Assembly (NCBI GenBank): GCA_036172665.1
Contig: CM069872.1
Location: 22,981,001-23,045,000 of the forward strand
Source of the DNA: Prosopocoilus inquinatus
Lineage: Eukaryota; Arthropoda; Insecta; Coleoptera; Lucanidae
Reading direction: 5' to 3'
DNA length: 64,000 nt
Every line of letters begins with the position of its first letter. The first letter of the stretch is position 1. Below, piece after piece: positions 60,401-62,662 of this stretch. The notes under the pieces were generated by a model. The model did not search any database, was not told the DNA's origin, and saw only the letters and a program-made list of their open reading frames with translations. Made by a program: the position numbers and the translations under genes.

Positions 60401-62662
60401 GTGCTCCCGACACAATAAGGTAACGTTTTAATAAGGTAACTGAATTCCTTGTTAAACCAAAGTATTGTAATATGCATAACATAATATGGGGCGTATTCTG
60501 TAACTTTTTAACGAGCTGTTAAAATTTAGAGGTCCTTTAAAATTTGAAATACAGTTCTATGATTGGTTGTTACAAAGCTAAGGTTGTTACCGCAGCAACA
60601 AAATTTAACGATTTTGATACAGAATAGGGCCCTAAGTATTATAATCGATCGTTTCAAACGCCTTACTAAGATCAAGAAGCATCAATGAAGATAGCTTCTG
60701 TTTATCGGTAGCATTTATTATATCATCATTAACGCTCATCAGTGTAGTAATACAACTACGACCCGGGCGAAGTCCAGACTGAATTTATGTCACTGTAACT
60801 AATCCCGACTCATCGCCAAAAATTATGTTGTATGATTGATGTACATGATGAGCAATAGAAATAAAACCCGTTTTAGTAGTTTTATATTGTGCGTTAGCGT
60901 TACGCGTTGAATTGTATCTAACGAACTGGAACGGCAATGCTCATAAAAGCTACATTGCATCATCTACGGATGACAGTGAAGAGTTTCCCTCGGTAAAAAA
61001 ATTAATTCGCTAAAAAAGTTTTTCTTGCATCCCGTATAATTACTAATTATTTTTTTTTTATCTTTAGAAATTAATCAAAACTACAAACAATGTACCAGTA
61101 TAAACTACTGCTCATCAGATGGATATTGAAACACAAATATTCTTAGTTACAAAAACAGACATAGAATTGAAAGAGAAAGTAAAGGTATTACGACAGAAAG
61201 TAAAGACATTATGCCAGAAAGTAAAGAAAATAAATGATGAGATTTCCTCAACGTAACAGTTACTAAAAAAGATTAATGATGATGGCCACTCTACAGAAAA
61301 TTTGCGTTCTGTTTTAGAAAATAATTTTTCTGTACTTCCATTAGAATTAATTTTAAATCAGAGAACTAATGAAAGTACCATCCCGTGTCAAAGAAAATAC
61401 TCGAAAATACTGAAACTGAACTGTTAGAAGTTAAATAAACTAGCGTAGGACAAACATGTAAGGTTTATTCTGTTTAGTAACTTGTAAAAGTATGCATTTT
61501 ATTTATTCTTATATAAAATAAAAGGTATAAAAAATTATACATACAAATACCAGGCTAGACGTCTGAACGTTTACAATCCTGTCTTGACTTGATAACTTTA
61601 AAAATACAAACTGCGAGATTCTCGAAGATGAAATGCAACGCAGACGATCTAATAAAAGTCGAGACGTGCGTAAAACGGCGGTCGTACAGGCCGACTGTGA
61701 CGTTGTGTTTACTAAGAATTACAACACCGAATTAGCGAAATAATAAAACGTTGCTGCAAATACCCCCTTGAAGCGATAAAATCACACAAAAAATACTGGA
61801 CCGCGTGTGAAACAAAACATATTATAGCCAAGCTTCGTACTGTGGCGAAATAGAATATTCAGGTGAGCCTAAATAACTTAACAGAATACTATACTAGTCG
61901 TACACCGTACCACTTGCGATTGCAATCGAAAGATGTAAGCACAGTATAATTCAAAAGGCATTGTTGTTTCGTACTGCAATTTCGCTTGGTGATATTTATT
62001 TTATAATTGTTTATCTGATCATTTCAGCTTCTATTGGTTAGGAAACCATGCCCTCAATACAGCTTAGAGCTTAAAAGAGTCGAAGATTTGCCGGAAATTC
62101 AGGAGAAGCTACTAGCAAATAGGGACTTGTTTAGGTACCTGTCAGAATCCACGGGGAAAATTGTAAATAATTTCGATGACGTCCAAGATATTTACACAAC
62201 GCTTCAAGCAGAGGTTCGTTATTTCTCTGCTCGTCTTTCAATATTTTACGAGCTTCTTTTTAGGTTGCTTTCAATTTGACTTTGCCTCCGTGGACGGACG
62301 GATACTTTCCGGAAAAGATGCAGGAGCCTGCCGAATTCAGTTACATTCTGAGAGCTTACAACTCCAAACTGAAACGCTTAAAAGGAGGTAACAACTTTCC
62401 AGCTGAGATTATTGTTGTATAACTTTGATCGCAACTTATTACAGGCGTGCTGCTGAAAAAACTTATCGAAGACTGGCGAAACGTAACGCAGGGTACTTTA
62501 AATCCGAAAGAACGCAAAGCGTTTTTGTATGGAGGACACGATTCTACAATATCTAATCTGCTCAGTGCCTTGAACGTATTCGATCCTCAAGTTCCTGGTT
62601 ATGGCGTCGCGATACTGTTAGAGTTTTCAAGAGACCTCATAACCCAACAGTATGGACTTGAC
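27332..62662 (+). CDS. Histidine acid phosphatase, venom acid phosphatase Acph-1-like (six exons, 3' end outside)
   Basis: Secreted or membrane-anchored phosphatase of the branch-2 histidine phosphatase family; these enzymes hydrolyse phosphomonoesters in acid compartments or venom through a phosphohistidine intermediate. Exons: 27,332-27,457; 46,393-46,491; 46,542-46,778; 62,028-62,213; 62,264-62,387; 62,445-62,662. All borders are GT/AG and phases match, giving about 330 codons without a stop. Residues 1-30 are a signal peptide or anchor (TIILLAMGFCTVVVIAIIAG). The catalytic RHGIRTP is at about 45-51 (His46), and the second-half HD is at 289-290 (YGGHDSTI). Potential N-glycosylation sites are NET, NLT and NVT. 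Relatives are about 380-400 residues, so about 60 C-terminal residues lie beyond the window. Introns 1 (18.9 kb) and 3 (15.2 kb) are filled with mobile elements. A UTR or promoter cannot be defined. Confidence 0.9.
27458..28414. other. Start of intron 1, nothing recognised
   Basis: AT-rich intron sequence. Frames at 27,458-27,676 and 27,702-27,929 are intron read-through and chance. Confidence 0.5.
28415..28632 (+). repeat. Repeat family F copy
   Basis: Contains the head (CGATTGCTTTTTGACCTAAC, CATGCAAGGCGGCCATG-like) fused directly to the tail (AGGGCTGAAACAGCTGTACA, CACTGCAATCAAAAACGATT), lacking the middle. Confidence 0.8.
28633..29764. other. Intron 1 spacer
   Basis: No gene or repeat that I can name. 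Confidence 0.4.
29765..30171 (-). pseudogene. 3' end of a Tc1-like transposon, decayed
   Basis: The left end, CACTGCTCCAAGAAATTAAC followed by GCACCACTCAG, is typical of Tc1-type terminal repeats in insects. On the minus strand, 30,170-29,960 reads like the C-terminal tail of a Tc1 transposase (EEVGRWLVKIWKELKQ, then LCVDRR and HSVI), with stops. The catalytic core is not adjacent; it may have been displaced by later insertions (30.2-31.3 kb) or lost. Confidence 0.5.
30172..30330. repeat. Degenerate tandem TGACGTTTTATAGACGTCA-like repeats
   Basis: Six to seven imperfect units of about 25-28 bp built on TGACGT/ACGTCA (TTTTGACGTCATT, GTGACGTTTTATTGACGTCA, GATGACGTTTTATAGACGTC, CATTGACGTCACG). 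Each half resembles a CRE (TGACGTCA). Confidence 0.75.
30453..30841. mobile_element. TA-flanked MITE, 389 bp
   Basis: Inverted ends TACAGGTTGTAACAAAACTA and, read from the right, TACAGCGTGTAACAAAAATA, continuing CAGGCCG and CCGGCCG. TA flanks both ends (30,451-30,452 and 30,842-30,843). No coding capacity. Probably Tc1/mariner-derived. Confidence 0.75.
30844..31320. other. Unassigned spacer
   Basis: No gene seen. Confidence 0.35.
31340..31975 (-). pseudogene. IS630/Tc1-like transposase, broken
   Basis: On the minus strand the pieces run from a helix-turn-helix region (DELILERVNNDPTVSARQIS) to the DDE core. The core is seen in rearranged frames as KSYGQTKLVL / TRNGVLNFHNAHVWADANPH-like sequence and GDHYS near 31,390. 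Insertion or loss of single bases changes frame at about 31,690, 31,560 and 31,460, so no transposase can be produced. The right side (31,975) is cut by the tail of LINE B. It may belong with the Tc1 end at 29,765. Confidence 0.65.
31975..31998. repeat. (TTA)n microsatellite, 3' tail of LINE B
   Basis: About eight TTA units. On the minus strand this is (TAA)n directly after the LINE 3' noncoding region, as in I/Jockey/CR1-type tails. Confidence 0.8.
32154..34755 (-). pseudogene. LINE B ORF2: endonuclease and reverse transcriptase
   Basis: Endonuclease: CDRNFCATNKSTGGGVIIG, LMIIGDFNLPKF, then a thumb-side linker. Reverse transcriptase: RVTPVFKKDDKTQLENYRPI, HGFISGRSTTTNL, YTDLSSAFDTVHHGLLL, GVPQSSNLGSLLFVIFINDL, SLAFADDLKIYA (FADD catalytic box) and LKLNVNKCCVV. 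A one-base frame change near 32,645 moves the C-terminal part (CFVLSRLEYASQVWSPYY to the end) into another frame. The first endonuclease block (YLNIFYQNARGLRTKTHEFY, VITEYWLND) lies beyond the insertion at 35,728-35,899, where one further base has been lost. A 647-codon stretch is still open, so the copy is fairly young. Clade (Jockey/I/CR1 group) not resolved. Confidence 0.88.
34756..34759. repeat. Target duplication ATAT (left) of the 964-bp insertion
   Basis: Same four bases at 35,724-35,727. The low complexity of ATAT limits its weight. Confidence 0.6.
34760..35723 (+). mobile_element. 964-bp insertion with LTR-like ends (TGTCACG...CGTGACA), possible solo LTR
   Basis: Ends are TGTCACG and CGTGACA, i.e. 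TG...CA with a 7-bp inverted terminus, flanked by ATAT. A TATATAA box near 35,023 and AATAAA near 35,641 in the same direction fit an LTR promoter and polyadenylation signal. Between them lies a GC-rich minisatellite (35,150-35,450). Two short blocks (near 34,908 and 35,072) are shared with the 3' region of the R2-type LINE at 49.77 and 49.95 kb, which a plain solo LTR would not explain. A non-autonomous composite is therefore possible. Confidence 0.6.
35150..35450. repeat. GC-rich minisatellite, unit about 63 bp, paired as ~126 bp
   Basis: About four and a half units with CACCGACGCCTTG, CCGCCACCCTCATCAGGACG and alternating tails (CTGCCGTTTCCAAGAAGGAT or CTGCCCGTTCCACGGAGGCA). All three frames are open across part of it, which produces false coding signals. 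Confidence 0.85.
35728..35899 (-). pseudogene. LINE B ORF2 N-terminal endonuclease fragment
   Basis: MPNRIPNYLNIFYQNARGL to LNDSVKNGELFF. This is the first part of the EN domain; the remaining frame continues on the other side of the insertion at 34,755. Confidence 0.82.
35902..36537 (-). CDS. LINE B ORF1 protein (RNA-binding Gag-like)
   Basis: A 211-residue open frame directly upstream of ORF2 on the minus strand, separated from it by only 2 bp. The N-terminal ~60 residues can form a coiled coil (MLENHITDLQYKFSQIENSA). The rest, with RATNIVIFGLKEE, DEFYSVRLGKF, RPLKVCLTN and FITQDRTPVQIELHRQIKNE, resembles the RRM-plus-C-terminal domain arrangement of L1-like and jockey-like ORF1 proteins of insects, which bind the element's RNA. 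No zinc knuckle is seen. The start may lie further upstream, because the copy seems 5' truncated close to 36,540. The frame is intact, but a solitary ORF1 is unlikely to serve the host. Confidence 0.72.
   Translation of the reverse strand: MFYDKQIRHVQYLNRFQSVQVRIRINAINMLENHITDLQYKFSQIENSASSSLDSEKIIQESVERAKRATNIVIFGLKEELVATNIDQANIDIALVPKILQKVGLNEDEFYSVRLGKFDKTKRDRCRPLKVCLTNTNSARKAIQNSANLKNSTEFTNCFITQDRTPVQIELHRQIKNELKHRVSNGESNLKVIYKNGIPSIVSVSNNNDLN
36541..36986. other. Spacer with an unassigned open fragment
   Basis: On the minus strand 36,986-36,890 reads as an acidic serine-rich stretch (FTGSEDVQSEKVEEKGDESR) that is cut by the Harbinger-like element. I cannot name it. Confidence 0.35.
36990..37613. 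mobile_element. PIF/Harbinger-like non-autonomous element, 624 bp, TTA duplication
   Basis: Terminal repeats GGCGGCTTGTTCACGACAAG and CTTGTCGTGGACAAGCCGCC, extending about 30 bp with few mismatches. TTA flanks both ends (36,987-36,989, 37,614-37,616), the TWA target of PIF/Harbinger. Inside are further inverted GTACCGG/CCGGTA blocks and a MADF-like remnant. Confidence 0.87.
37276..37451 (+). pseudogene. MADF-domain remnant in the Harbinger-like element
   Basis: MTEEFNVDTVDTWLITLIEE, then KFKDKRL, a stop at 37,390-37,392, and KEVCTLNKDHFDF beyond it. The pattern (an acidic start, WLITLIEER, YKDK-like, KEVC) matches the MADF/Myb-SANT-like DNA-binding protein that accompanies the transposase in Harbinger elements. 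The conserved RPxxW region is damaged and the domain is shortened. Nothing of the DDE nuclease is left. In autonomous relatives this second protein helps bring the transposase to the terminal repeats. Confidence 0.55.
37761..37975. mobile_element. TA-flanked MITE, 215 bp
   Basis: Ends ACGAGTGTCTGAATAAAA and TTTTATTTCAGACACTCGT, with TA on both sides (37,759-37,760 and 37,976-37,977). Confidence 0.75.
38094..38217. repeat. MITE-like inverted repeat related to the one at 24.9 kb
   Basis: TAGCGTTTTCGATTGACTGC and, inverted, TACAGTGTTTTGAGTTATCG, with further matching blocks (GAGCACTTTGAGAGTAT / ATACTCCGAGAGTGCTTC). Arms are diverged. No clean target duplication. Confidence 0.55.
38218..39093. 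other. Intron 1 spacer
   Basis: No gene or named repeat apart from the upstream flank of the repeat at 39,060. Confidence 0.4.
39094..39304. repeat. Fold-back repeat, family G
   Basis: ATTGTAAGTACAAAGTTTTT at 39,094 is answered by its reverse complement ending at 39,304. The arms continue through the AGAAATATGAAGGGAACACA block, and the middle holds short AGATTTATAAATCTATAAAT palindromic repeats. Confidence 0.8.
39308..39532 (+). pseudogene. Unidentified short reading frame, also present inverted at 44.07-44.29 kb
   Basis: About 73 codons (SREPVEFETELNKMGSFDD, MKMGIGRIEQKKKSVSLPGM, SANLPSEVRVNKKT) ending at a TAA. The copy on the minus strand at 44,293-44,067 keeps almost every base, which shows a shared origin, not necessarily selection. 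I do not recognise the protein. It could be a piece of a retroelement Gag or of a captured host mRNA. Confidence 0.35.
39603..40540 (+). pseudogene. Ty3/gypsy reverse transcriptase relic (K02A2.6-like)
   Basis: Decayed pol segment in several frames: KYPELFEKLG, VNTPQRVPKPLMNKV, then at 39,800-40,012 WRYAPMVIANEPSREIRICI, DYTELNKYVKKEKFILPSI and EIFTSLDLSS. After a stop near 40,010 come EESQKYTCCITLFGRYVYNR, LPLGI, a CHMD-like remnant of the YxDD box, ESVKAILEYEEPKNIHEIRR and FL. The order protease linker, RT fingers, palm, thumb is that of Ty3/gypsy elements. Stops near 39,710, 39,793, 40,010 and 40,205 and many small indels mark an old insertion. RNase H and integrase are gone. Confidence 0.78.
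40541..40775. other. AT-rich spacer
   Basis: No feature supported. Confidence 0.4.
40776..41172 (+). repeat. Repeat family F, one and a third tandem units
   Basis: The tail segment (GGGCTGAAACAGCTGTCCA, CACTGCAATCAAAAACGATT) occurs at about 40,787-40,858 and again at about 41,100-41,172, giving a period near 313 bp. The unit in between is almost identical to 8,599-8,871. Confidence 0.82.
41446..41525 (+). other. Probable 5' UTR intron of the intact BED/hAT gene
   Basis: GTAATA donor after ACAACAGACAG and an acceptor TTATTTTCAG one base before the ATG at 41,527. Removing it explains why homology starts at MSAKKRR and not at the in-frame ATG at 41,470. Confidence 0.6.
41527..43353 (+). CDS. 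Intact BED-finger hAT transposase (ZBED5/GTF2IRD2-like), 608 aa
   Basis: A complete single-exon coding region without lesions. A BED zinc finger (C34, C37, H52, H57 within LLCLICPEVVAVFKEYNVKR) binds the transposon ends. Catalytic-core blocks of the hAT family follow: LAFDESTD (D179), STDGAPAMIG (D246), IHGLIHQENL (about 285), VRWLCRGRC, and near the C-terminus the dimerisation segment YTCESFFSKMKLTKHKTRSN. Length and order match full-length ZBED5-type transposases (~600 residues), and it is a diverged relative of the truncated copy at 191-1,291. I prefer the ATG at 41,527 over 41,470 because of the splice signal just before it. Right-hand transposon sequence with a hAT terminus follows (43,653). 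It could still supply transposase, or it may be a recently inserted single copy. Expression is unknown. Confidence 0.9.
   Translation: MSAKKRRIMDENRKYSEEWEEKYFFIIQNTKLLCLICPEVVAVFKEYNVKRHYETKHKDYLKFDKEVKQSKIKEFKSQLKAQQKMFGAALQQPSNIVKASYSVSFVIAKKMKTYSDGEFVKECLEAVVKDILSDKSKLFSNLSLSRQTVCRRINDISNEIILKLRDRIRDFKYFSLAFDESTDISDSAQLVVFLRGVNESFQITEEMLNLISLKGTTTGKDIFNAVENCLCENNLNLEILSGISTDGAPAMIGKQKGAIKLLIDKIESNNKTSNRSKREDLIIIHGLIHQENLCAQVLSMDHVRQVVIKTVNYIRSHALPHRQFKEFLKELHSEYGDVVYFSQVRWLCRGRCLQRFYELQEEIDLFMNDKQRPVPELRNGEWLSDLCFLVDIVEKLNQLNISLQGKDNLIIDTFNNIKAFQKKLLLFESQLKSNNAHHFPLLKEFKKSKCNNYIKYAKEIRKFTAAFESRFSNLELDKYNKIFEIYSSPFHVEIESAPEYLQMELFDLQCNIELKHIFETSESKIDFYNTYVTKEKFSNLRNLAQKIVSAFGSTYTCESFFSKMKLTKHKTRSNITDANLQHQLRCANTQIGIDLQKLSERVEKQIAH
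43354..43653 (+). mobile_element. 3' end and terminal repeat of the intact BED/hAT element
   Basis: Sub-terminal GTGGCCCGCGG and GTGGCCCGCAAG boxes, ending GGTTGGCCACCCCTG, i.e. CAGGGGTGGCCAACC, a classical Charlie-like hAT end. Candidate target duplication AGTTAAAC at 43,654-43,661. I could not find the matching left end between 41,170 and 41,440, where family F abuts. Confidence 0.78.
43662..44049. other. Spacer
   Basis: No gene. Contains AT-rich sequence and a CAGGGTGTTTCAAA-like motif near 43,950 (minus strand) resembling a transposon end. Confidence 0.35.
44050..44440 (-). repeat. Family G repeat with the short unidentified frame, inverted relative to 39.1-39.5 kb
   Basis: Reverse complement of about 39,121-39,545, nearly identical over the reading frame. 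The AGATTTATAAATCTATAAAT cluster is again present (44,365-44,430). Confidence 0.85.
44450..44585 (+). repeat. Repeat family F, short internally deleted copy
   Basis: Head (GCAGTAGGATAGACAAATTG) joined to the tail (GGGCTGAAACAGCTGTACAG). Confidence 0.8.
44700..45960 (-). pseudogene. Ty3/gypsy gag and protease relic (K02A2.6-like)
   Basis: On the minus strand, from high to low coordinates: a possible coiled-coil start, then PEKFYFKQKHWAGWLKMYER (the conserved opening of gypsy Gag) near 45,580, and later a zinc-knuckle region (KCPAKDVICKKCTKTDQFAR) near 45,045. A retropepsin-like start (KFKIETGAEEAILRKEDF), in which the usual aspartate of DTG is replaced by glutamate, lies near 44,800. Stops and shifts are frequent. 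Orientation is opposite to the RT relic at 39.6-40.5 kb, so the two are not a single insertion unless an inversion took place. Confidence 0.68.
45961..46392. other. End of intron 1
   Basis: No gene supported. A 74-codon minus-strand frame at 46,047-46,271 has no motif that I can name. Confidence 0.4.
46393..46491 (+). CDS. Acid phosphatase exon 2
   Basis: 33 codons, IVRHGIRTPVD...GHLTN. Carries the catalytic RHGxRTP. Acceptor TTTGTGCAG, donor GTAAGT, phase 0 on both sides. Confidence 0.92.
46542..46778 (+). CDS. Acid phosphatase exon 3
   Basis: 79 codons, DGKMNLYDLGKFLRKRY through PLNEDS. Contains the conserved TDTDRAIASLQ segment with the substrate-binding arginine of the family. Acceptor TTATTTTAG, donor GTAAGT. 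Confidence 0.92.
46907..49427 (-). mobile_element. Full-length Tc1/IS630-like transposon with a five-exon transposase gene, 2,521 bp
   Basis: Inverted ends TAGACAGAAGCAGCTAAGTT (from 46,907) and, read from the right, TAGAGAAACGCAGCTAAGTT (ending 49,427), both continuing TGCAGT.ACGT, with TA on each side (46,905-46,906 and 49,428-49,429). The complete transposase gene lies inside on the minus strand. It is inserted in intron 3 of the acid phosphatase gene, in the opposite orientation. Confidence 0.87.
47593..49048 (-). pseudogene. Tc1/IS630-like DDE transposase, five exons, one nonsense codon
   Basis: Exons: 49,048-48,953; 48,889-48,709; 48,653-48,326; 48,269-47,949; 47,893-47,593. All introns are short (56-63 bp), with GT/AG borders and matching phases, giving about 408 codons. 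N-terminal helix-turn-helix (VASLIKYFERE, ADALNLSLRTVHSISK), then a basic linker (PPKKRSRTK). The DDE core is VYVDETWIF (first Asp), LIIMDNASYHS (second Asp) and CIFNPIENIWG (third, Glu). The only lesion I see is a TAA at 47,860-47,862 in exon 5, about 30 codons before the last catalytic residue, which would give an inactive truncated protein. Introns in a Tc1-type gene are unusual but occur in this insect family. It may have died very recently. Confidence 0.85.
49428..49592. other. Short spacer between transposon and LINE tail
   Basis: Nothing recognised. Confidence 0.4.
49593..49610. repeat. (TAA)n microsatellite at the 3' end of the R2-type LINE
   Basis: ATAATAATAATAATAATA on the plus strand. 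As the LINE runs on the minus strand, this lies at its 3' side. Confidence 0.65.
50030..50960 (-). pseudogene. R2-type LINE C-terminal linker and restriction-like endonuclease, broken
   Basis: From 50,960 downward: QTPQVTGKLLREADKQTRKI, RQGGLGVMSFRKIIATITLG, then a stop near 50,500. Beyond it HWIDNPPVFWSGRDF, MLANALRDDSVALQNPTPP, and the nuclease core LHTPDLVFLRRDRTVVCDVT followed by IVWESPQAPEL. PD...D-X-T corresponds to the PD-(D/E)XK active site of R2 endonucleases. The CCHC finger that normally precedes it is not readable because of two stops in the 50,300-50,480 interval. R2 proteins nick DNA at a specific target before reverse transcription; this copy is inactive. Confidence 0.75.
50961..51479. 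other. Stretch interrupting the R2-type LINE
   Basis: No LINE frame is visible. Three copies of a CGCGC(C)TG...GTGA motif (CACGCGCTGGAGCGTGA at 51,021, CACGCGCCTGAGGGTGA at about 51,077, TACGCGCCTGCACGTGA at about 51,423) suggest an inserted repeat. Confidence 0.4.
51480..52470 (-). pseudogene. R2-type LINE reverse transcriptase, broken
   Basis: Motifs in order: LLSKGGDPNDIDNWRPITIS (RT box 0-1), PVIPRLCKKIMAKRVSTLPL, HERGFRSLDKVLSIEHVI with KDRRRKGRPYHIF, then a stop and frame change around 51,900-51,950 where the SLDLRKAFDT-like block should stand. Next: ILDGYKDATTYIEIGQERT, VRHDVKQGNNLSPLLFNLVL (box 4), ISALGHADDLILVSDAVGKA (box 5, ADD catalytic residues present although the usual Y/F before ADD is H), and LSLNINESVALSVGVVPAKK (boxes 6-7). 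The composition is GC-richer than its surroundings. The N-terminal zinc fingers are not recognisable beyond 52,480. Confidence 0.83.
52491..52802. other. Possible N-terminal remains of the R2-type LINE
   Basis: Minus-strand frames such as HISTCWSQADRDLFDVIKVS are open for short runs, but stops intervene. I cannot assign a domain. Confidence 0.35.
52803..54247. repeat. 1.45-kb palindrome (long inverted repeat element)
   Basis: Left end CTACAGATTTAGAAGCGTTG ... and right end ...CAACGCTTCTAAATCTGTAG are exact reverse complements. Further paired blocks: GGCAACCCATTCATTAAAAG with its complement near 54,190; TAACTTCTATTCGAA with TTCGAATAGAAGTTA near 53,770; TATATTTTTATAcca with its complement near 53,735; GCATTCC with GGAATGC near 53,680. 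The arms are about 450-600 bp with indels around a ~380-bp centre. No transposase gene. Confidence 0.82.
54280..54845 (+). pseudogene. LINE C: 3' end of a LINE ORF2
   Basis: Plus-strand fragment matching the C-terminal side of the reverse transcriptase of LINE A in pattern: LEVIMDNEFRFKSQVSEYIG, SLKVIYPHRHYLSRKIKTLL, VLSHFTYCISVYGP (compare LGVILDNTFRFREQISKYIS at 13.6 kb). A frameshift follows at about 54,555, then HISHKLGLLNMRNRY and, further on, the typical end ASKIYNAVPPRL and LRKHLF in shifted frames, closing near 54,845. The 5' part was lost, probably to 5' truncation or to the neighbouring palindrome. Confidence 0.7.
55080..55283 (-). pseudogene. LINE D fragment (RT box 4-5), left of the gypsy insertion
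   Basis: On the minus strand, LKDQLSSTINLLTGISQGSG followed by PLLYAIYTWNLF; the block corresponds to the G.PQGS.LGPLLY.I region of LINE reverse transcriptase. It is continued at 60,417-60,780 on the other side of the retrotransposon. Confidence 0.7.
55280..55283. repeat. Target duplication CAAT (left) of the gypsy element
   Basis: Same bases at 60,413-60,416. Confidence 0.85.
55284..55463 (+). repeat. 5' LTR of the gypsy element
   Basis: 180 bp. Differs from the 3' LTR mainly by absence of a ~24-bp segment after CACACAGTTG. Contains AATAAAGACC, a polyadenylation signal. Confidence 0.92.
55523..55779 (+). promoter_or_regulatory. Five spaced copies of CTTTGTGCAT in the gypsy leader
   Basis: CTTTGTGCAT or a one-base variant starts at 55,523, 55,584, 55,652, 55,710 and 55,770, a spacing of 58-68 bp; a partial copy (TTTTGTGCTG) is at about 55,602. 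The position, between LTR and gag, is that of the insulator in the Drosophila gypsy element, whose protein-binding repeats also centre on TGCAT. Confidence 0.6.
55790..57841 (+). CDS. Gypsy Gag-protease-RT (N-terminal part), 683 aa
   Basis: Open for 683 codons. Residues about 20-51 form a SAP-like DNA-binding motif (YTVVELKDVLHEFNLSTSGT then KSELIARLEEHD). A coiled-coil stretch follows (RREIELLRRERDILERELRL, about 100-120), then the capsid part (WQQQLELVRETYKLDDDMMK). Two zinc knuckles are CYNCNRMGHLSSDC (about 331) and CFECGELDHRVQNC (about 354). The protease active site is MVDTGSPISLI (about 425). RT fingers are near 625-680 (SPYASPIVLVKKKNGETRLC). The frame ends at 57,841 because of one surplus base in a T run at about 57,834-57,838; relatives continue without a break here. 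Start ATG could be 55,790 or the later ones at codons 7 and 12. Confidence 0.9.
   Translation: MTAVKYMNYYEMAAKNGNAYTVVELKDVLHEFNLSTSGTKSELIARLEEHDLDIWAKLAQQKDKPNATIISVKDSPPLPPNKNETLDVVGNDLMRREIELLRRERDILERELRLLRQGQNSQVNEIPDTRERTSLPTNVNIKAVGGLLSDFHGNTGLYSTWQQQLELVRETYKLDDDMMKILISSKLKGQALDWFHSKPDYLKMTYAQLLEQMKTMFDHRPVKMMLRKEFEKHIWRSNETFSDYYHGKVILANRIPIPDDEIIEYVIDGISDNQLRRQANMARFSNEGDLLAAFENISLDEKSTVQKVVKTSNRILQLPKNTSEPRRSAVRCYNCNRMGHLSSDCRQPRREKGSCFECGELDHRVQNCPKKKKKQSSHTTSTDVAYTSTPGAPTTLLIPYMVTVKYHTSDDNVSKCKYSFKAMVDTGSPISLIKNKYVTVDSKLGKVPSNNSFCGINGSKLDILGIFQKDVEVDGISVNLDLYVVTNDTLNCPALLGRDFVSSPSVKVSFGKNSEIKCEQPESLPTENVSFVDQIMNISYVDEPVNVKHNLNVNPKIPYDISDQVKSIYNSVYTKGLDSDKTEGEWEMTIRLKHDQPISSNPRRLSFSDKEKLPQILDDLEKNKIIRPSKSPYASPIVLVKKKNGETRLCIDFRELNKITLKDNYPTPLIDDHLDRLRDKRYF
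57870..59060 (+). pseudogene. Gypsy RT, RNase H and start of integrase (frame after the shift)
   Basis: Continues pol in the next frame: YEYLRMPCGLTNAPREFQRY, ILLYLDDILISTETIDEHIE (YLDD catalytic box), then the thumb (CTKDVHRFVALASYFRRFVP). RNase H: ELHCDASSLGFGAILLQ, ELEYLAVVYAIKRFEIY, IVTDCDSF and HLPGKRMGHVDALSRC. The beginning of the integrase zinc domain ends at a TGA (59,058-59,060) just after HDDLGHV. Everything else in the segment is intact. Confidence 0.9.
59061..60068 (+). pseudogene. Gypsy integrase
   Basis: The frame continues directly after the TGA. Zinc-domain end CLKC, then the DDE core: GLHIDHCGPF (first Asp), IVSDRGAAFTSQEF (second Asp) and RANGQAERVHRTIVPMLSKL (Glu). A GPF/Y-like C-terminal module follows (PRFKGPYVIKNVLDREGYVV). 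Ends at TAA 60,066-60,068. All catalytic residues are present. No chromodomain or env follows. Confidence 0.9.
60173..60191. repeat. TTTGACCGA/TCGGTCAAA palindrome before the 3' LTR
   Basis: Nine-base arms around one base, 18 bp upstream of the 3' LTR, where a polypurine tract is expected; no strong purine run is present. Confidence 0.6.
60209..60412 (+). repeat. 3' LTR of the gypsy element
   Basis: 204 bp. Carries a segment (GCAAGAGTGATAATAAGAAG) not found in the 5' LTR. Confidence 0.92.
60417..60780 (-). pseudogene. LINE D fragment (RT boxes 2-3), right of the gypsy insertion
   Basis: Minus strand: QSGLRPGRSCITTLMSVNDD, then KLSSLMLLDLSKAFETIDYN, the second and third RT blocks with the first catalytic aspartate. 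A 145-bp MITE (60,488-60,632) follows inside the same frame, then the remainder up to the gypsy insertion. Confidence 0.78.
60488..60632. mobile_element. MITE, 145 bp
   Basis: Ends GGGGCGTATTCTGTA and TACAGAATAGGGCCC, inverted repeats of about 15 bp plus TTAAC/GTTAA inner matches. Target duplication is not clear. Confidence 0.7.
60781..61069. other. Unassigned intron sequence
   Basis: A short open run (LTNWNGNAHKSYIASSTDDS) near 60,920-60,990 may belong to the THAP-like relic but is not assignable. Confidence 0.35.
61079..61420 (+). pseudogene. THAP/P-element-type coiled-coil fragment
   Basis: After a possible acceptor (ATCTTTAG) the frame reads DIELKEKVKVLRQKVKTLCQ, KVKKINDEISS, a stop at about 61,255, LLKKINDDGHSTENLRSVLE and NNFSVLPLELIL. 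A heptad coiled coil followed by LLKKI...L...NFS.LPLELI is what lies just after the THAP finger in P-element-like transposases and THAP proteins. The finger itself and the catalytic part are absent. It is either a transposon remnant or a misplaced exon copy. Confidence 0.45.
61421..62027. other. End of intron 3
   Basis: No gene seen up to the acceptor of exon 4. Confidence 0.4.
62028..62213 (+). CDS. Acid phosphatase exon 4
   Basis: 62 codons, LLLVRKPCPQYSLEL through TTLQAE. Acceptor ATTTCAG, donor GTTCGT, phase 0. Confidence 0.92.
62264..62387 (+). CDS. Acid phosphatase exon 5
   Basis: VAFNLTLPPWTDGYFPEKMQ through RLKG, ending in phase 1. Acceptor CTTTTTAG, donor GTAACA. Confidence 0.92.
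62445..62662 (+). CDS. Acid phosphatase exon 6
   Basis: Starts in phase 1 (completing a glycine codon), VLLKKLIEDWRNV through QYGLD. Contains YGGHDSTI, the second catalytic motif. Donor GTAAGT at 62,663. The next exon is not found before the window ends. Confidence 0.92.

Larger units (their letters stand above)
55284..60412 (+). mobile_element. Nearly intact Ty3/gypsy retrotransposon, 5,129 bp
   Basis: LTRs start TGTAGAGAATTATTTTGAAT and end GGTGCTCCCGACA. A 4-bp target duplication (CAAT) flanks it. The internal region has a 5' leader, then one Gag-Pol reading frame with SAP, CCHC knuckles, protease, RT, RNase H and integrase. There is no env. Only two lesions break the frame (near 57,838 and at 59,058). 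It lies inside LINE D. Confidence 0.95.
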
